From contig CAJWWP010000006.1 of NCBI GenBank assembly GCA_913048525.1, positions 1 to 60,551 of the forward strand: a stretch of DNA of 60,551 nt, given 5' to 3'. Of the stretch, positions 45,932 through 55,098 are shown in pieces; within the stretch, counting starts at the first letter, position 1; every line of letters begins with the position of its first letter. The DNA comes from GCA-002712965 sp913048525. GTDB taxonomy: Bacteria; Chloroflexota; Dehalococcoidia; Lucifugimonadales; UBA826. Both the position numbers and the translations under genes were made by a program. The notes under the pieces were generated by a model, which saw only the letters and a list, made by a program, of their open reading frames with translations, had not been told where the DNA came from and searched no databases.

Positions 45932-48900
45932 CTACATTGTCAGACGTCTATATAGAACCAACAGACGTTCCGGTAAATCATTAATATCCTCAAGGATTTC
46001 ATATCCCATATCAGAACACATCGTTTTGAGATAATCATGACCATTTTTATCCACAGTCAGACAAAACGAGTTAATTCCTTTCTTTTTGGCTTCGTCAAAA
46101 GCCATCTTGGTGTCGTGAACAGCATATTCCTTTTCGACACCTTCCCTGCTGTAACCTCTATCTTGCGGCCTTCCATCACTTATCATAAAAAGGATCTTAG
46201 TTCGAGCATCAATTTGCTCCAATTTATGAGCCGTGTGACGTATTGCCGGACCCATTCTTGTTGCGTGGAGAGGAGCTATACGGTCTATTCTCTTTTTTAC
46301 TCGGTCAGAAAAATTCTCTTGCAAATCTTTAATTGTGTAATACTCCACGTTCTCCCGACCGTATCCTGAAAACCCATATATCCCATAGGTATCCCCTATG
46401 GCTTCAAGCGCATTAGTGAGCAAGACCATAGATTCCTTTTCCATATCTATGATGCGCTTATAGGACCGTCTCATTTGCTCTCCACGACGAGTCCTGAGCC
46501 ACACCATATATTCCACTGGATCGTCTGGAGCATCCCAATCGTCCTGATTTTTCTTACCCTCATCAATCGCCTCTGCGGTTGACGCGCTAGTATCAAGCAA
46601 AAAGGCAACAGCTACATCTCTCTGAACCTTATTCCGTCTCCAGTAAAATTTCTCGTCTGGGCTGCCCCCAGCTTTAATATCAACCATATTTTCGATAACG
46701 TCGTCTATGTCGATATCTTCGCCATCCACCAACTTCCGTTCTTTTCTCATCATCTCAGGAACCATCATCTCAAACTGCCGTCGAATTCTGGTCACTAGAG
46801 TCCCATATTCACTAAGGGTAGCGCCAAAATAGGTTGAATCCCCTTCTTGCATCATCTTTTGTTTTACTACGCACCATCTAGGTTTGTAATCATCAGCTCT
46901 AAAGTCCCACTCGTCATAAACAAATGTTTCCGGTTCTGCCGACTCTAACTCTCCCCCTTCCTCATCCACATGAACAAAAGGGCCTTGAGAGTTCTCTGGA
47001 GACTGTGGCATGTCAGCCCCAGCCTCTTTCATTATGTTGTCAGCAAACATTCCGCTTGACTCTTGTATTTCTCCTTGTACAGCCTGGAGATCAAGTTCTG
47101 CGCTGTTCTCCAAAAGTTCTTGAAGCTGTTCTTGTGTCAGAGGTTCTCCCTCTGCATCACTCATCTGATCTTGCTGCTGCATGCGGAGCTCAGTCATAAG
47201 TTGTGCTAGTTCAGGCTTAAAATCCCCTCTATAGTCAACGTCCTCCATGGATTCGTAGTCTTCCTCACCTTCTGGGCGAAGTTCCATTTCCATTCCCATC
47301 CCTATCTGTTGGAGCAATTGCTCCATATCATCCGGATCTTCATATTCATCCTCGTTTTCATCTTCGAAGTCCATATCATCCCAATCTTCTGGAGGTATTT
47401 CCTCGTTCGGTATTCCAGCGATAATGGCGTAAATCCTCAATGAAGCTTCTGACACATCTTCCACAGTTGCTTCACGCACAAGGACCCTTTTTGCGAGGGT
47501 GGCAATCTTCCTTGCCTCATCCGCGTAACGTATTGGAGCCTCAACACCTTCATATTCTTGAAGACTAAGTCGAACCATAAACTCAACCAAAGCTTCTCGC
47601 GCAGGTAGTTCCTTTATGTCCACCCGATTCTCATGGGAATCTGTCTGCACTTTCTGATAGGAAGACTTTATGCCTGGGTATTCAATCTTCACTCGAGAGT
47701 CGAGCCGTCCATCCTCAACTACTGTAAAAATATCCAATGCCAGCTTACGATCCTCGAATAGATCAAAAAACCGCTGCATATCTGTCAACCAGGCCCTTTC
47801 AAGGCCTGGAGCAGTCTCTTCAGAGCCGGACAGCTCTGTTTCTTCAGAATCGGTCTTGTTGGGCTCTACCGGTTCAGATTCTTCAGTTTTATGAAGCGCA
47901 GCTTCTACTTGTTCTTCCAGTTTTTGGGAAGCCGATTCAATACGTATTTCCTCAAGCTTAGATCTCAAGTCATCAAATAGTGCCGATTGCGTTTCAAATT
48001 CAAATCCAAAACTTCCGAATTCTAAATGAGCAACTTGATGGGTAGAAACAACCTTGAACCACGAGAAGTTTTCCTCTTTAGAAGTGTACCTATCCACAGC
48101 TGTTGGAACGTATACTGTGGAGCCCTCCGTAGTGGGAGATTCATTCGAAACCCATCCTATGTTCTTCTCAACAAGATCCTCGGTCTGGGCAAGCTTTATC
48201 TCCGCTCCTGCCAAACCTCGGCAGTACATCTCCATAACGGGTTTAATGCGATCAAACTCTATTCCACTCGATAAAGCCTCAATGACCTCTTCTGAATGGG
48301 AGGATTCTATGCGAAAGTAAGCCAAGCCGCCGTCTTTATTCTGTTTGAGAGTATTGACCCCCTCTTCATACCAACGTCCTAACTGGGAGATGGTTAATTT
48401 TTCTAACGCATCTGGAGCTGATTTTATGAATTCGGGCATTGCCAAAGCTTCTTCGCTAAGAAGATTCTCGGCAAGTCCCAACACAATGCTGTGGTTCTCT
48501 TCCTCCAGTTCCGACAATGCCTGAGAGATCTCAAGCATCGTCCCTGGGATATTTGTTCCCCCATTCTGCACCAAATTCTCAGCTAATTTCATAAATCTGA
48601 GTCTCTGGTCTGAGTCTATACGTGGAAGTGCTTTTGAGCCCGCTTCAAAAAAGCTTTTAACTTCTCTCCAGCCGGTATCAACCAAGGTGGAAGCAAGGGA
48701 TAAAAAAGCATCCTTATCTTCACCAACAAGCGGGAATATCTGTTCCCCAAGTGCCAAGCATTCAGATGCTAAATCATATGAGCGGTGGGAAAGAGCGTCG
48801 AGAAATCCTGCGAATCTTTCAAGTTCCTGAAAAGATAGCGTGTCCAGTAAAGCAGGACTGTGAGCAAAGAATTTACATGCTAAGGTGGATGACTTCCAAG

Positions 48901-49300
48901 TCCCTTTGTACAGGCTATCCCCTAAACCTGCCCAGCTCTCGATGTGACGAGACCTAAGTTTCCCCATAGCTCCCGGGCTCGCTTCAAAATAGGCTGAGGC
49001 GAGAGTCGGGGATTCTTCGCATAATTTAGAACCACACTCCATCCATTTTTCGAAATAGCTGTACGGCATCGAAGCGAGAACAGCGGGGCTAACTTGATAA
49101 AAATGCGATGCTGCTTCCCATGATCGGACAGTTTGATCAGCTATAGTAATGCCCATTTTTGCCCAGAACAGAAGCTGCTCATCAGACAGTGCAGAAGGCA
49201 TTCTTTTTGCTGATCGTTCAAAGCGTTCCAGAACTGGTTCTGGATACTTCTCAAAATCTGATTTCAGCGACGCTAGTACTGAGGGGACTTTAGATGCCAC
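45932..49300 (-). CDS. NorD-like VWA domain protein with N-terminal helical repeats
   Basis: A 1122-residue protein in three parts. Residues about 40-330 form degenerate helical repeats near 38 residues long, each with a core like ASxFFxxSPxxLxxL followed by EWxxxG. A middle part (about 480-800) is very acidic, including DDMDFEDENEDEYED at 665-685. The C-terminal VWA domain carries a full MIDAS site: DTSAS (903-907), Thr1014 and Asp1042 (ISDGRP). NorD/CbbO proteins work with a MoxR-class ATPase to activate a metalloenzyme. Its ATPase partner is two genes upstream. It has no signal peptide or membrane segment, so the protein is probably cytoplasmic. Confidence 0.88.
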   Translation of the reverse strand: MASKVPSVLASLKSDFEKYPEPVLERFERSAKRMPSALSDEQLLFWAKMGITIADQTVRSWEAASHFYQVSPAVLASMPYSYFEKWMECGSKLCEESPTLASAYFEASPGAMGKLRSRHIESWAGLGDSLYKGTWKSSTLACKFFAHSPALLDTLSFQELERFAGFLDALSHRSYDLASECLALGEQIFPLVGEDKDAFLSLASTLVDTGWREVKSFFEAGSKALPRIDSDQRLRFMKLAENLVQNGGTNIPGTMLEISQALSELEEENHSIVLGLAENLLSEEALAMPEFIKSAPDALEKLTISQLGRWYEEGVNTLKQNKDGGLAYFRIESSHSEEVIEALSSGIEFDRIKPVMEMYCRGLAGAEIKLAQTEDLVEKNIGWVSNESPTTEGSTVYVPTAVDRYTSKEENFSWFKVVSTHQVAHLEFGSFGFEFETQSALFDDLRSKLEEIRIESASQKLEEQVEAALHKTEESEPVEPNKTDSEETELSGSEETAPGLERAWLTDMQRFFDLFEDRKLALDIFTVVEDGRLDSRVKIEYPGIKSSYQKVQTDSHENRVDIKELPAREALVEFMVRLSLQEYEGVEAPIRYADEARKIATLAKRVLVREATVEDVSEASLRIYAIIAGIPNEEIPPEDWDDMDFEDENEDEYEDPDDMEQLLQQIGMGMEMELRPEGEEDYESMEDVDYRGDFKPELAQLMTELRMQQQDQMSDAEGEPLTQEQLQELLENSAELDLQAVQGEIQESSGMFADNIMKEAGADMPQSPENSQGPFVHVDEEGGELESAEPETFVYDEWDFRADDYKPRWCVVKQKMMQEGDSTYFGATLSEYGTLVTRIRRQFEMMVPEMMRKERKLVDGEDIDIDDVIENMVDIKAGGSPDEKFYWRRNKVQRDVAVAFLLDTSASTAEAIDEGKKNQDDWDAPDDPVEYMVWLRTRRGEQMRRSYKRIIDMEKESMVLLTNALEAIGDTYGIYGFSGYGRENVEYYTIKDLQENFSDRVKKRIDRIAPLHATRMGPAIRHTAHKLEQIDARTKILFMISDGRPQDRGYSREGVEKEYAVHDTKMAFDEAKKKGINSFCLTVDKNGHDYLKTMCSDMGYEILEDINDLPERLLVLYRRLTM

Positions 49301-49337
49301 GACCGCTCCTATCTGTTTTTCAAGCTTACTTAAATAA

Positions 49338-49943
49338 TCAGGCGGCGGTGATTAGGTCTGCGAGGTTCTCAAGAATTCTTGCAGTCGCGCCAAAAACAAC
49401 ATTTCCATCAAAGACATATACGGGTGACTTCACCTCTTCGTCTTCAGATAAGTGGATTTCGTCTCTCTGGTATTCCGAACTAAAAAGCCCGACAAGAGGC
49501 ATTTCTAAGACCTCTTCAACTTCATACTTGCTCAAAGTATAACTGTATGGATAGTCAATTATCCCAACGAAGGGCCGTATCATATACCCGGTTTTGGTCT
49601 GGGCATCATCTATCCTACCCAGAACATTTATCTCTTCCCTTTTGATACCCATCTCTTCAAAAGTTTCCCTGAGAGCAGTGTCCAGCAGCCCCTCATCATC
49701 GGATTCCATCCCACCACCAGGAAAAGATATCTCTCCTTTATGATGATCCAGTATTTTTGTCCTGCGGTTCAGAATAATTGTGTATTCTCCCCTTTTTTCA
49801 AATAAAAGAACCATCACTCCGGCGGGCTTTAGATTCGTACTTCCTACCCCTTTAGGTGAGCATTCCCTAACCGATTTTGCAATTAAATCAAAGTCTGTAC
49901 TCAAAGAAACATCCGAAAAGTCTTTATTCGAATATTGAGGCAA
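49338..49943 (-). CDS. Nudix hydrolase (CoA pyrophosphatase-like)
   Basis: A 201-residue Nudix protein. The Nudix box GGMESDDEGLLDTALRETFEEMGI fits GX5EX7REUXEEXGU exactly, and GEISFPGG immediately before it is typical of CoA and ADP-ribose-type pyrophosphatases (NudL-like). It would split a nucleoside diphosphate linked to another group, perhaps CoA. It sits between the NorQ and NorD genes; its first 20 bases overlap the end of the NorQ gene, so translation is coupled. Confidence 0.9.
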   Translation of the reverse strand: MPQYSNKDFSDVSLSTDFDLIAKSVRECSPKGVGSTNLKPAGVMVLLFEKRGEYTIILNRRTKILDHHKGEISFPGGGMESDDEGLLDTALRETFEEMGIKREEINVLGRIDDAQTKTGYMIRPFVGIIDYPYSYTLSKYEVEEVLEMPLVGLFSSEYQRDEIHLSEDEEVKSPVYVFDGNVVFGATARILENLADLITAA

Positions 49944-50811
49944 TTATTTCGGTAATACTCTGCTGAATCGCGTGATCATCGGTTACTGCCCAGTTCACAG
50001 AAACTTGGCAGGCCCTACGTGCTGGAATTCCTTGGGCCATCAACTTACCCGCATAAATTAGCAACCGAGTACTAGCTCCCTCTCCTAGTCCATGCTCTTT
50101 CAAGTTTCTTATCTTCTCCCCAAGTTTTGCCAGCTGGTCTGCTGTGTCCTTGTCTATACCAGCCTCGTGCTGAACTATTTCAGCTTCTAGATCCCTTGGA
50201 GGATAATCAAATTCGATCGAGACGAATCTCTGTCGCGTGCTATGTTTCAAATCCTTCAAGGCACTTTGATACCCTGGATTGTAAGATAGCACCAGTAAAA
50301 ACCCGTCAGCGGCCTCCAATAACTCTCCTTTTTTCTCTACCGGAAGTATTCTTCTGTGGTCCGTCAAAGGATGTATCAATACCGTCGTGTCTTTGCGAGC
50401 TTCAACGATCTCATCCAGGTAGCAAATACCACCTACTTTCACAGCTCTAGTTAGAGGACCATCAATCCAAACGGTCTGATCCCCTTCAAGCAAGTACCTT
50501 CCAACCAAGTCACTAGCCGTCAAATCTTCATGACAGGCAATAGTCACTAGCGGCATGTTAACGCCGTTTTTAGGCTCCTCTATTCCCTCCTCTTTTGATA
50601 CCCGAGTAAGTTCCAGGCCGAGACGGTATGACATATATTCCACGAATCGTGTCTTACCGCATCCTGTGGGTCCTTTAAATATCAGAGGCAGCTTCTGTTT
50701 GTAAGCAGCTTCAAAGAGCTCAATCTCATCCGCTACGGGAACATAGAATGGCTCCTCTTGGAGCTGGTATTCTTCAATGATGTAACTCTTATAAAGGGTC
50801 TGGGTTGTCAT
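49924..50811 (-). CDS. MoxR-class AAA+ ATPase (NorQ/CbbQ-like)
   Basis: A 295-residue single AAA+ ATPase. Walker A is GPTGCGKT (47-54), Walker B region is ICYLDEIVEAR, and the sensor-1 stretch is LLVLSYNPGYQS. The NorQ/CbbQ branch uses ATP to remodel an enzyme through its VWA partner, allowing cofactor insertion or removal of an inhibitor. The matching VWA gene is 45932-49300. No nitric oxide reductase, Rubisco or methanol dehydrogenase gene, the known clients, is in the window. It starts 23 bases after coaE. Confidence 0.92.
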   Translation of the reverse strand: MTTQTLYKSYIIEEYQLQEEPFYVPVADEIELFEAAYKQKLPLIFKGPTGCGKTRFVEYMSYRLGLELTRVSKEEGIEEPKNGVNMPLVTIACHEDLTASDLVGRYLLEGDQTVWIDGPLTRAVKVGGICYLDEIVEARKDTTVLIHPLTDHRRILPVEKKGELLEAADGFLLVLSYNPGYQSALKDLKHSTRQRFVSIEFDYPPRDLEAEIVQHEAGIDKDTADQLAKLGEKIRNLKEHGLGEGASTRLLIYAGKLMAQGIPARRACQVSVNWAVTDDHAIQQSITEIIASIFE

Positions 50812-50834
50812 AATTAACCTTTCAACTCCTCAAT

Positions 50835-51431
50835 TTATGCGGAAATCCTCCGGGACCATAGCGAATGCACTCTGGTCTGAAGGTCTTCCATATTTCCAGT
50901 ATTTTCCACCACTACATCCCCATGCTTGATCCTCTCATTATCGCTCATTTGAGAATCGATTCTTCTTAACGCATCATCTCTGCTTAATCCATTTCTGATT
51001 TTTAGGCGGTTTATGACCTCTTCGCGATCTGCAATAACCACCCATATTTCATCAAATACCGACTTCCATCCAGCCTCTATTAAAATTGCTGCCTCGACAA
51101 CAGCAACCTTGGTCTGATTGGACTCTAAGGTCGCAAGGCGTTTCTCAATCAAGTCTCTAATCAACGGATGCATGATTTGGTTAAGTCTGTCCATCTTCGA
51201 GGTGTCGGAGAAAACAATAGGACCTAGCTTTTTCCTGTCAATTTCCCCATCAGAGCTTACAATTTCCTGTCCAAATTCAGTCACGACTTTTTCAAAGCCT
51301 GTTGTTCCTGGAAGATAAGCATCATGTCCTAGTAAATCTGCATTAAGAACAGCAGCACCAAAGCTCTGGAAAGCTTCCGTCACAGAAGATTTGCCTGTTC
51401 CTATACCACCTGTCAATCCGATTTTGAGCAT
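50835..51431 (-). CDS. coaE: Dephospho-CoA kinase
   Basis: A 198-residue kinase catalysing the last step of CoA synthesis. The P-loop GGIGTGKSS (8-16) and DLLGHDAY are diagnostic; FDEIWVVIADREEVINRL also fits. The frame is open to 51449 but ATG 51431 (MLKIGLTGG) is the family start. It leads a seven-gene minus-strand run through pgi. Confidence 0.95.
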   Translation of the reverse strand: MLKIGLTGGIGTGKSSVTEAFQSFGAAVLNADLLGHDAYLPGTTGFEKVVTEFGQEIVSSDGEIDRKKLGPIVFSDTSKMDRLNQIMHPLIRDLIEKRLATLESNQTKVAVVEAAILIEAGWKSVFDEIWVVIADREEVINRLKIRNGLSRDDALRRIDSQMSDNERIKHGDVVVENTGNMEDLQTRVHSLWSRRISA

Positions 51432-51630
51432 TGAACCCCTACGCCACAAAAATCATTCGGCCATTGTACAGCAAGCCCAAAAAATGGGTCAAACATATCT
51501 GATCGGCCCAATAATTCAAAAATTCTGATAATTATTCATATTTCGTTTTGCACTTTCTCTTTGTACGAATACACCGCTGGACGTCAAAGATATAATTGGA
51601 GGTGGTTACTATAAAAATTGTCATCTACAG

Positions 51631-52995
51631 ATGTTGCCAAAAATGAATAATTTTCGAAAAATACCCAGTGTTGATGTAATTCTCCAGCAGGACGATATCA
51701 AACAGATTGGTGAAGAATTCAATCTTGATATGGTCACTTTGCTGATTAGGGAAGTTCTAACTGAGACACGGAAAGAAGTTTCTGAGGGCCAAACACCTCC
51801 GGGTATAGAATCCATTGTTAAATCAATCGTGGAAATTGCTTCAACAAGATGGAAAACTTCACCACAGGCTGTAATAAATGCAACAGGAGTCATACTGCAT
51901 ACAAACCTTGGCCGAGCTCCCTTAAGCAAAGAGTCAATCTTGTCCGCTAGGCGTGCATCCGAAGGGTATAGCGATTTGGAACTTGATTTAGCGACGGGGA
52001 AACGAGGCTCTCGACAAGCACAAGTCTCTCAACTTATATGTGACCTTGTGGGTTCTGAAGCTGCCATTGTCGTCAATAATAATGCAGCAGCATTAATTTT
52101 AGGTCTTGCCGCGATAGCCAATGGCAAAGGTGTCATAGTATCGAGGTCAGAAGCAGTAGAAATAGGTGGAGGATTCAGGATTCCTGACGTCCTCGCCCAA
52201 AGCGGTTCAAGACTAGTAGAAGTAGGAACAACCAATAGGACATATTCTAGAGACTTTGAAAGTGCCATTGATGAAGACACTGGGGCACTACTTTCTGTCC
52301 ACGCTAGCAACTTTAAGATTGTCGGATTTACGCACTCCCCGAAAATTAGTGAACTAGTTGCAGTGGGAAACAAATCCAATGTACCGGTTTTACATGATGT
52401 TGGCAGTGGATGCATAGTTGACGCAACCAAATACGGTCTTGCAAAAGAGCCAATGCCCCAGGAAAGTGTTGATTCTAACGTGGATCTATGTTTTTTCTCT
52501 GCCGACAAGCTACTCGGAGGTCCTCAAGCAGGTATTGTGGTCGGGAAAAAACACTATATCCAAAAATTGTCCAGCCATCCTTTAGCTAGAGCCTTTCGAA
52601 TAGATAAGATGAGCCTAGCTGCTCTTAATGAGACACTTCTACACTATTTGCGTGGAGAGATCGAAACTAAAATTCCGGTTTGGCAAATGATTTCGGCCAC
52701 CGTAGAGGATTTGTCAGTTCGTTCGAAATACATATGTGAATCTCTGGAACGGAAAGCTGAAACGGTTAAAACTTCTGCCACCGTTGGAGGGGGCAGCCTT
52801 CCAGGCGAACATTTGGACTCCGTAGCAATATCAATTAAGGCTAAATCCCCCAACGATGTTGGCAGAAAACTAAGAGAGGCGAATTACCCAGTGGTTGGCC
52901 GTATAGAAGACGATCGATTTATTTTGGACTTGAGGACGGTACTTCCAGAACAGGATCCTTTCCTCGTCAAGTCATTAAAGCAAATCTTGGTTTAA
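51631..52995 (+). CDS. selA: L-seryl-tRNA(Sec) selenium transferase
   Basis: A 454-residue PLP enzyme converting Ser-tRNA(Sec) to selenocysteinyl-tRNA. The N-terminal helical tRNA-binding domain (1-65) is followed by INATGVILHTNLGRAPLS (82-99), and Lys293 in SADKLLGGPQAG forms the Schiff base. No ribosome binding site is visible close to the ATG at 51631; GGAGGTGG lies 26 bases earlier. A TATAAT at 51591-51596 is a possible -10. selB and tRNA-Sec are not in the window. Confidence 0.94.
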   Translation: MLPKMNNFRKIPSVDVILQQDDIKQIGEEFNLDMVTLLIREVLTETRKEVSEGQTPPGIESIVKSIVEIASTRWKTSPQAVINATGVILHTNLGRAPLSKESILSARRASEGYSDLELDLATGKRGSRQAQVSQLICDLVGSEAAIVVNNNAAALILGLAAIANGKGVIVSRSEAVEIGGGFRIPDVLAQSGSRLVEVGTTNRTYSRDFESAIDEDTGALLSVHASNFKIVGFTHSPKISELVAVGNKSNVPVLHDVGSGCIVDATKYGLAKEPMPQESVDSNVDLCFFSADKLLGGPQAGIVVGKKHYIQKLSSHPLARAFRIDKMSLAALNETLLHYLRGEIETKIPVWQMISATVEDLSVRSKYICESLERKAETVKTSATVGGGSLPGEHLDSVAISIKAKSPNDVGRKLREANYPVVGRIEDDRFILDLRTVLPEQDPFLVKSLKQILV

Positions 52996-52999
52996 TTTC

Positions 53000-53305
53000 A
53001 TGCCCTACCAAAGACCTGATCAATCAAATTTATATAAGCTAATGTCACTGTCAACTGAAATAAACCTTAGGCATTTGAGTGTTAGGCTGGGCAAAGAGGA
53101 ACTCGAATCTTATATTGACAGAGCTGCAGCTGCAGGAATAGTAATTATAAAAATAATACATGGGAGAAGTGGTGGGGACATGAGAAGAGCAACCCATGAA
53201 CTGCTCGAAAGGCATCCACTAGTTACAGATTTTGAGTATCCTGCCGCACCATCAGAGGGTGGGCCGGGCGTTACAATAGCCAAGCTAGTAAACATACAAA
53301 ATTAA
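53000..53305 (+). CDS. Smr domain-containing protein
   Basis: A 101-residue protein that is almost entirely one Smr domain (Mut S-related, endonuclease-like). It shows INLRHLSVRLGKEELESYI (21-39), IIHGRSGGDMRRA (52-64), HPLVTDFEYP and GGPGVTIAKL. The IHGxGxG motif is present with Ser in place of one Gly. The role may be in nucleic-acid cleavage or tRNA/ribosome quality control. The start is five bases after selA, so it is cotranscribed with it, an unusual pairing. It converges on the NrtS-like gene with a four-base overlap. Confidence 0.85.
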   Translation: MPYQRPDQSNLYKLMSLSTEINLRHLSVRLGKEELESYIDRAAAAGIVIIKIIHGRSGGDMRRATHELLERHPLVTDFEYPAAPSEGGPGVTIAKLVNIQN

Positions 53306-53643
53306 AAATTATTAATTCTCTTCGCGTTAGTTATTGAACCCCAGCTCGAGACACAGAATGGAACCAGATACGTAAGTGGAATTTTCCATATCATTGCCTT
53401 ATAAAGTTCTCCACCTAGAATAAAGTCCCCTTGATTTAAAGCCAGCAACAAGGTGCCGACAACTACCGAAGCCTTAAGAGACCTTTTAACCAAGGTGGAA
53501 GATATTAGTATGCAACCCAGATGATAAAAATCCTCTACTCCAGAACGTTTCGCATTCATTGAAACATAATAGGAGGACCCTAGGACCTTATGACATTGGC
53601 AGCATGTCTTTTCGTTGTCAGTATTTGTATCGGGCACATTCAT
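53302..53643 (-). CDS. NrtS-like small membrane protein with Cys/His N-terminus
   Basis: A 113-residue protein. The C-terminal part (about 52-105) matches the nitrate/nitrite transporter NrtS module: KRSLKASVVVGTLLLALNQG (TM1) and KIPLTYLVPFCVSSWGSI (TM2). Before it is a possible zinc-binding pattern, Cys14-x2-Cys17 and His41-x2-Cys44 (CCQCHKVLG and FYHLGC). NrtS proteins were described as small transporters of nitrate and nitrite. The fused knuckle is a feature I do not recall from typical members. ATG 53643 has GAGAAATG nearby. It converges on the Smr gene. Confidence 0.75.
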   Translation of the reverse strand: MNVPDTNTDNEKTCCQCHKVLGSSYYVSMNAKRSGVEDFYHLGCILISSTLVKRSLKASVVVGTLLLALNQGDFILGGELYKAMIWKIPLTYLVPFCVSSWGSITNAKRINNF

Positions 53644-53720
53644 TTCTCGTTAACCTTCCATTAGTGATGTAATATGTTCTTAACTCTTTCGCGGGGGAGC
53701 CGTAATAGCTATCTAACAAA

Positions 53721-55055
53721 GTGGACTTATTTGATCACAAAATAGCAAATAGCTTAAATAAATCCGCACCTTTAGCGGCTAGAATGCGACCACGAGGTTT
53801 TTCTGACTTCGTTGGTCAAGATCACGTTATAGGGAAAAACACCCCACTACGACAAAGCCTAGAAGCGGGAAGGGTTCCATCTTTCATACTCTGGGGGCCA
53901 CCTGGAACTGGGAAAACGAGCCTTGCCAACATTGTGGCTAAATCTACCGGCTACTATTTTCAAATGCTCAGCGCAGTAACCGTGGGAGTTGCCGAACTCA
54001 GAAGTTCCATTAACGAAGCACGTGAAAGACTCGGAATGGAATCCCAACGCACAATTTTATTCATCGACGAAATTCATCGATTTAACAAATCTCAACAGGA
54101 CGTGATACTGCCGCATGTTGAAGACGGAACAATCGTATTAATTGGAGCAACCACTGAAAATCCGTCATTTGAAGTGATCTCCCCTTTACTATCAAGATGT
54201 CGAGTGTACACATTAAAGGAACTCGAACAAGCAGACATCCTCAAAATACTTAACCGATCCATCACTGATGGTGAGAGGGGATTAGGACATTACAAGTCTC
54301 TCATTGATAACTCAGCCCTGGAATCAATTAGCAAAATTGCATCTGGGGATGCCAGATGGGCGCTGAATACACTGGAACTAGCGGTTGATTCTATATCTGG
54401 CCAGAAAACTTCCGAACAAATAACTAGAGAGACCGTTCAAAAAATAGTTCAGGATAAGTCTCTGCGATACGACAAAAGTGGTGACAACCACTACGACACT
54501 ATTTCTGCGTTCATAAAATCAATAAGGGCTTCTGACCCCGATTCCGCTGTTTACTGGCTTGCTCGTATGCTGCAAGCAGGTGAAGATCCTATGTTTATAG
54601 CTCGAAGATTAGTGATATCAGCCTCAGAAGATATAGGACTAGCCGACCCAAGGGCCTTAACAATCGCGGTATCAGCTCAGCAAGCAGTTCATTTTATAGG
54701 AATGCCAGAGGGACGCATCCCTTTAGCACAGGCCTCTCTCTATCTGGCTTGTGCGCCAAAAAGTAATTCAGCATACAAAGCCATTAACAAGGCTACCAGC
54801 GAGGTCGCAAATTCAGGAGACAGACAAGTCCCTCTCCATTTAAGAAACGCAGTAACCGAACTCATGAAAGAATCCGGATATGGAGAGGATTACGTCTATC
54901 CACATGACTATAAGGGTCACTTTAAAGCTTCGGACAACCTACCAGACGAACTATCAGATTCAAGGTTCTATGAACCTAGCGATCTCGGATATGAAAAATT
55001 CATTTTAGACCGGCTAGAAGGATGGTGGGGAGGAAAATATGGCCAGCAGCGCTAG
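53721..55055 (+). CDS. rarA: Replication-associated recombination protein A
   Basis: A 444-residue AAA+ ATPase (MgsA/WRNIP1 family) acting at stalled replication forks. SAPLAARMRPRGFSDFVGQDH (14-34) is the family start; Walker A is GPPGTGKT (59-66) and Walker B includes LFIDEIHRFNKSQQD (about 112-126). The C-terminal tetramerisation domain from SAYKAINKATSEV is intact. The start is GTG 53721. Confidence 0.95.
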   Translation: MDLFDHKIANSLNKSAPLAARMRPRGFSDFVGQDHVIGKNTPLRQSLEAGRVPSFILWGPPGTGKTSLANIVAKSTGYYFQMLSAVTVGVAELRSSINEARERLGMESQRTILFIDEIHRFNKSQQDVILPHVEDGTIVLIGATTENPSFEVISPLLSRCRVYTLKELEQADILKILNRSITDGERGLGHYKSLIDNSALESISKIASGDARWALNTLELAVDSISGQKTSEQITRETVQKIVQDKSLRYDKSGDNHYDTISAFIKSIRASDPDSAVYWLARMLQAGEDPMFIARRLVISASEDIGLADPRALTIAVSAQQAVHFIGMPEGRIPLAQASLYLACAPKSNSAYKAINKATSEVANSGDRQVPLHLRNAVTELMKESGYGEDYVYPHDYKGHFKASDNLPDELSDSRFYEPSDLGYEKFILDRLEGWWGGKYGQQR

Positions 55056-55098
55056 TCTAATTACTGTCAACAGCAATACTTAGGTTGGAAGGGGAGCT

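Noticed and set aside
51591..51620. Alternative TTG start for SelA after GGAGGTGG
   Set aside because: The TTG at 51618 is not in frame with the selA reading frame.
53302..53643. Selenoprotein reading through a TGA near selA
   Set aside because: No gene in the window shows an in-frame TGA joining two halves of a known family, and no SECIS-like stem-loop was evident by eye.
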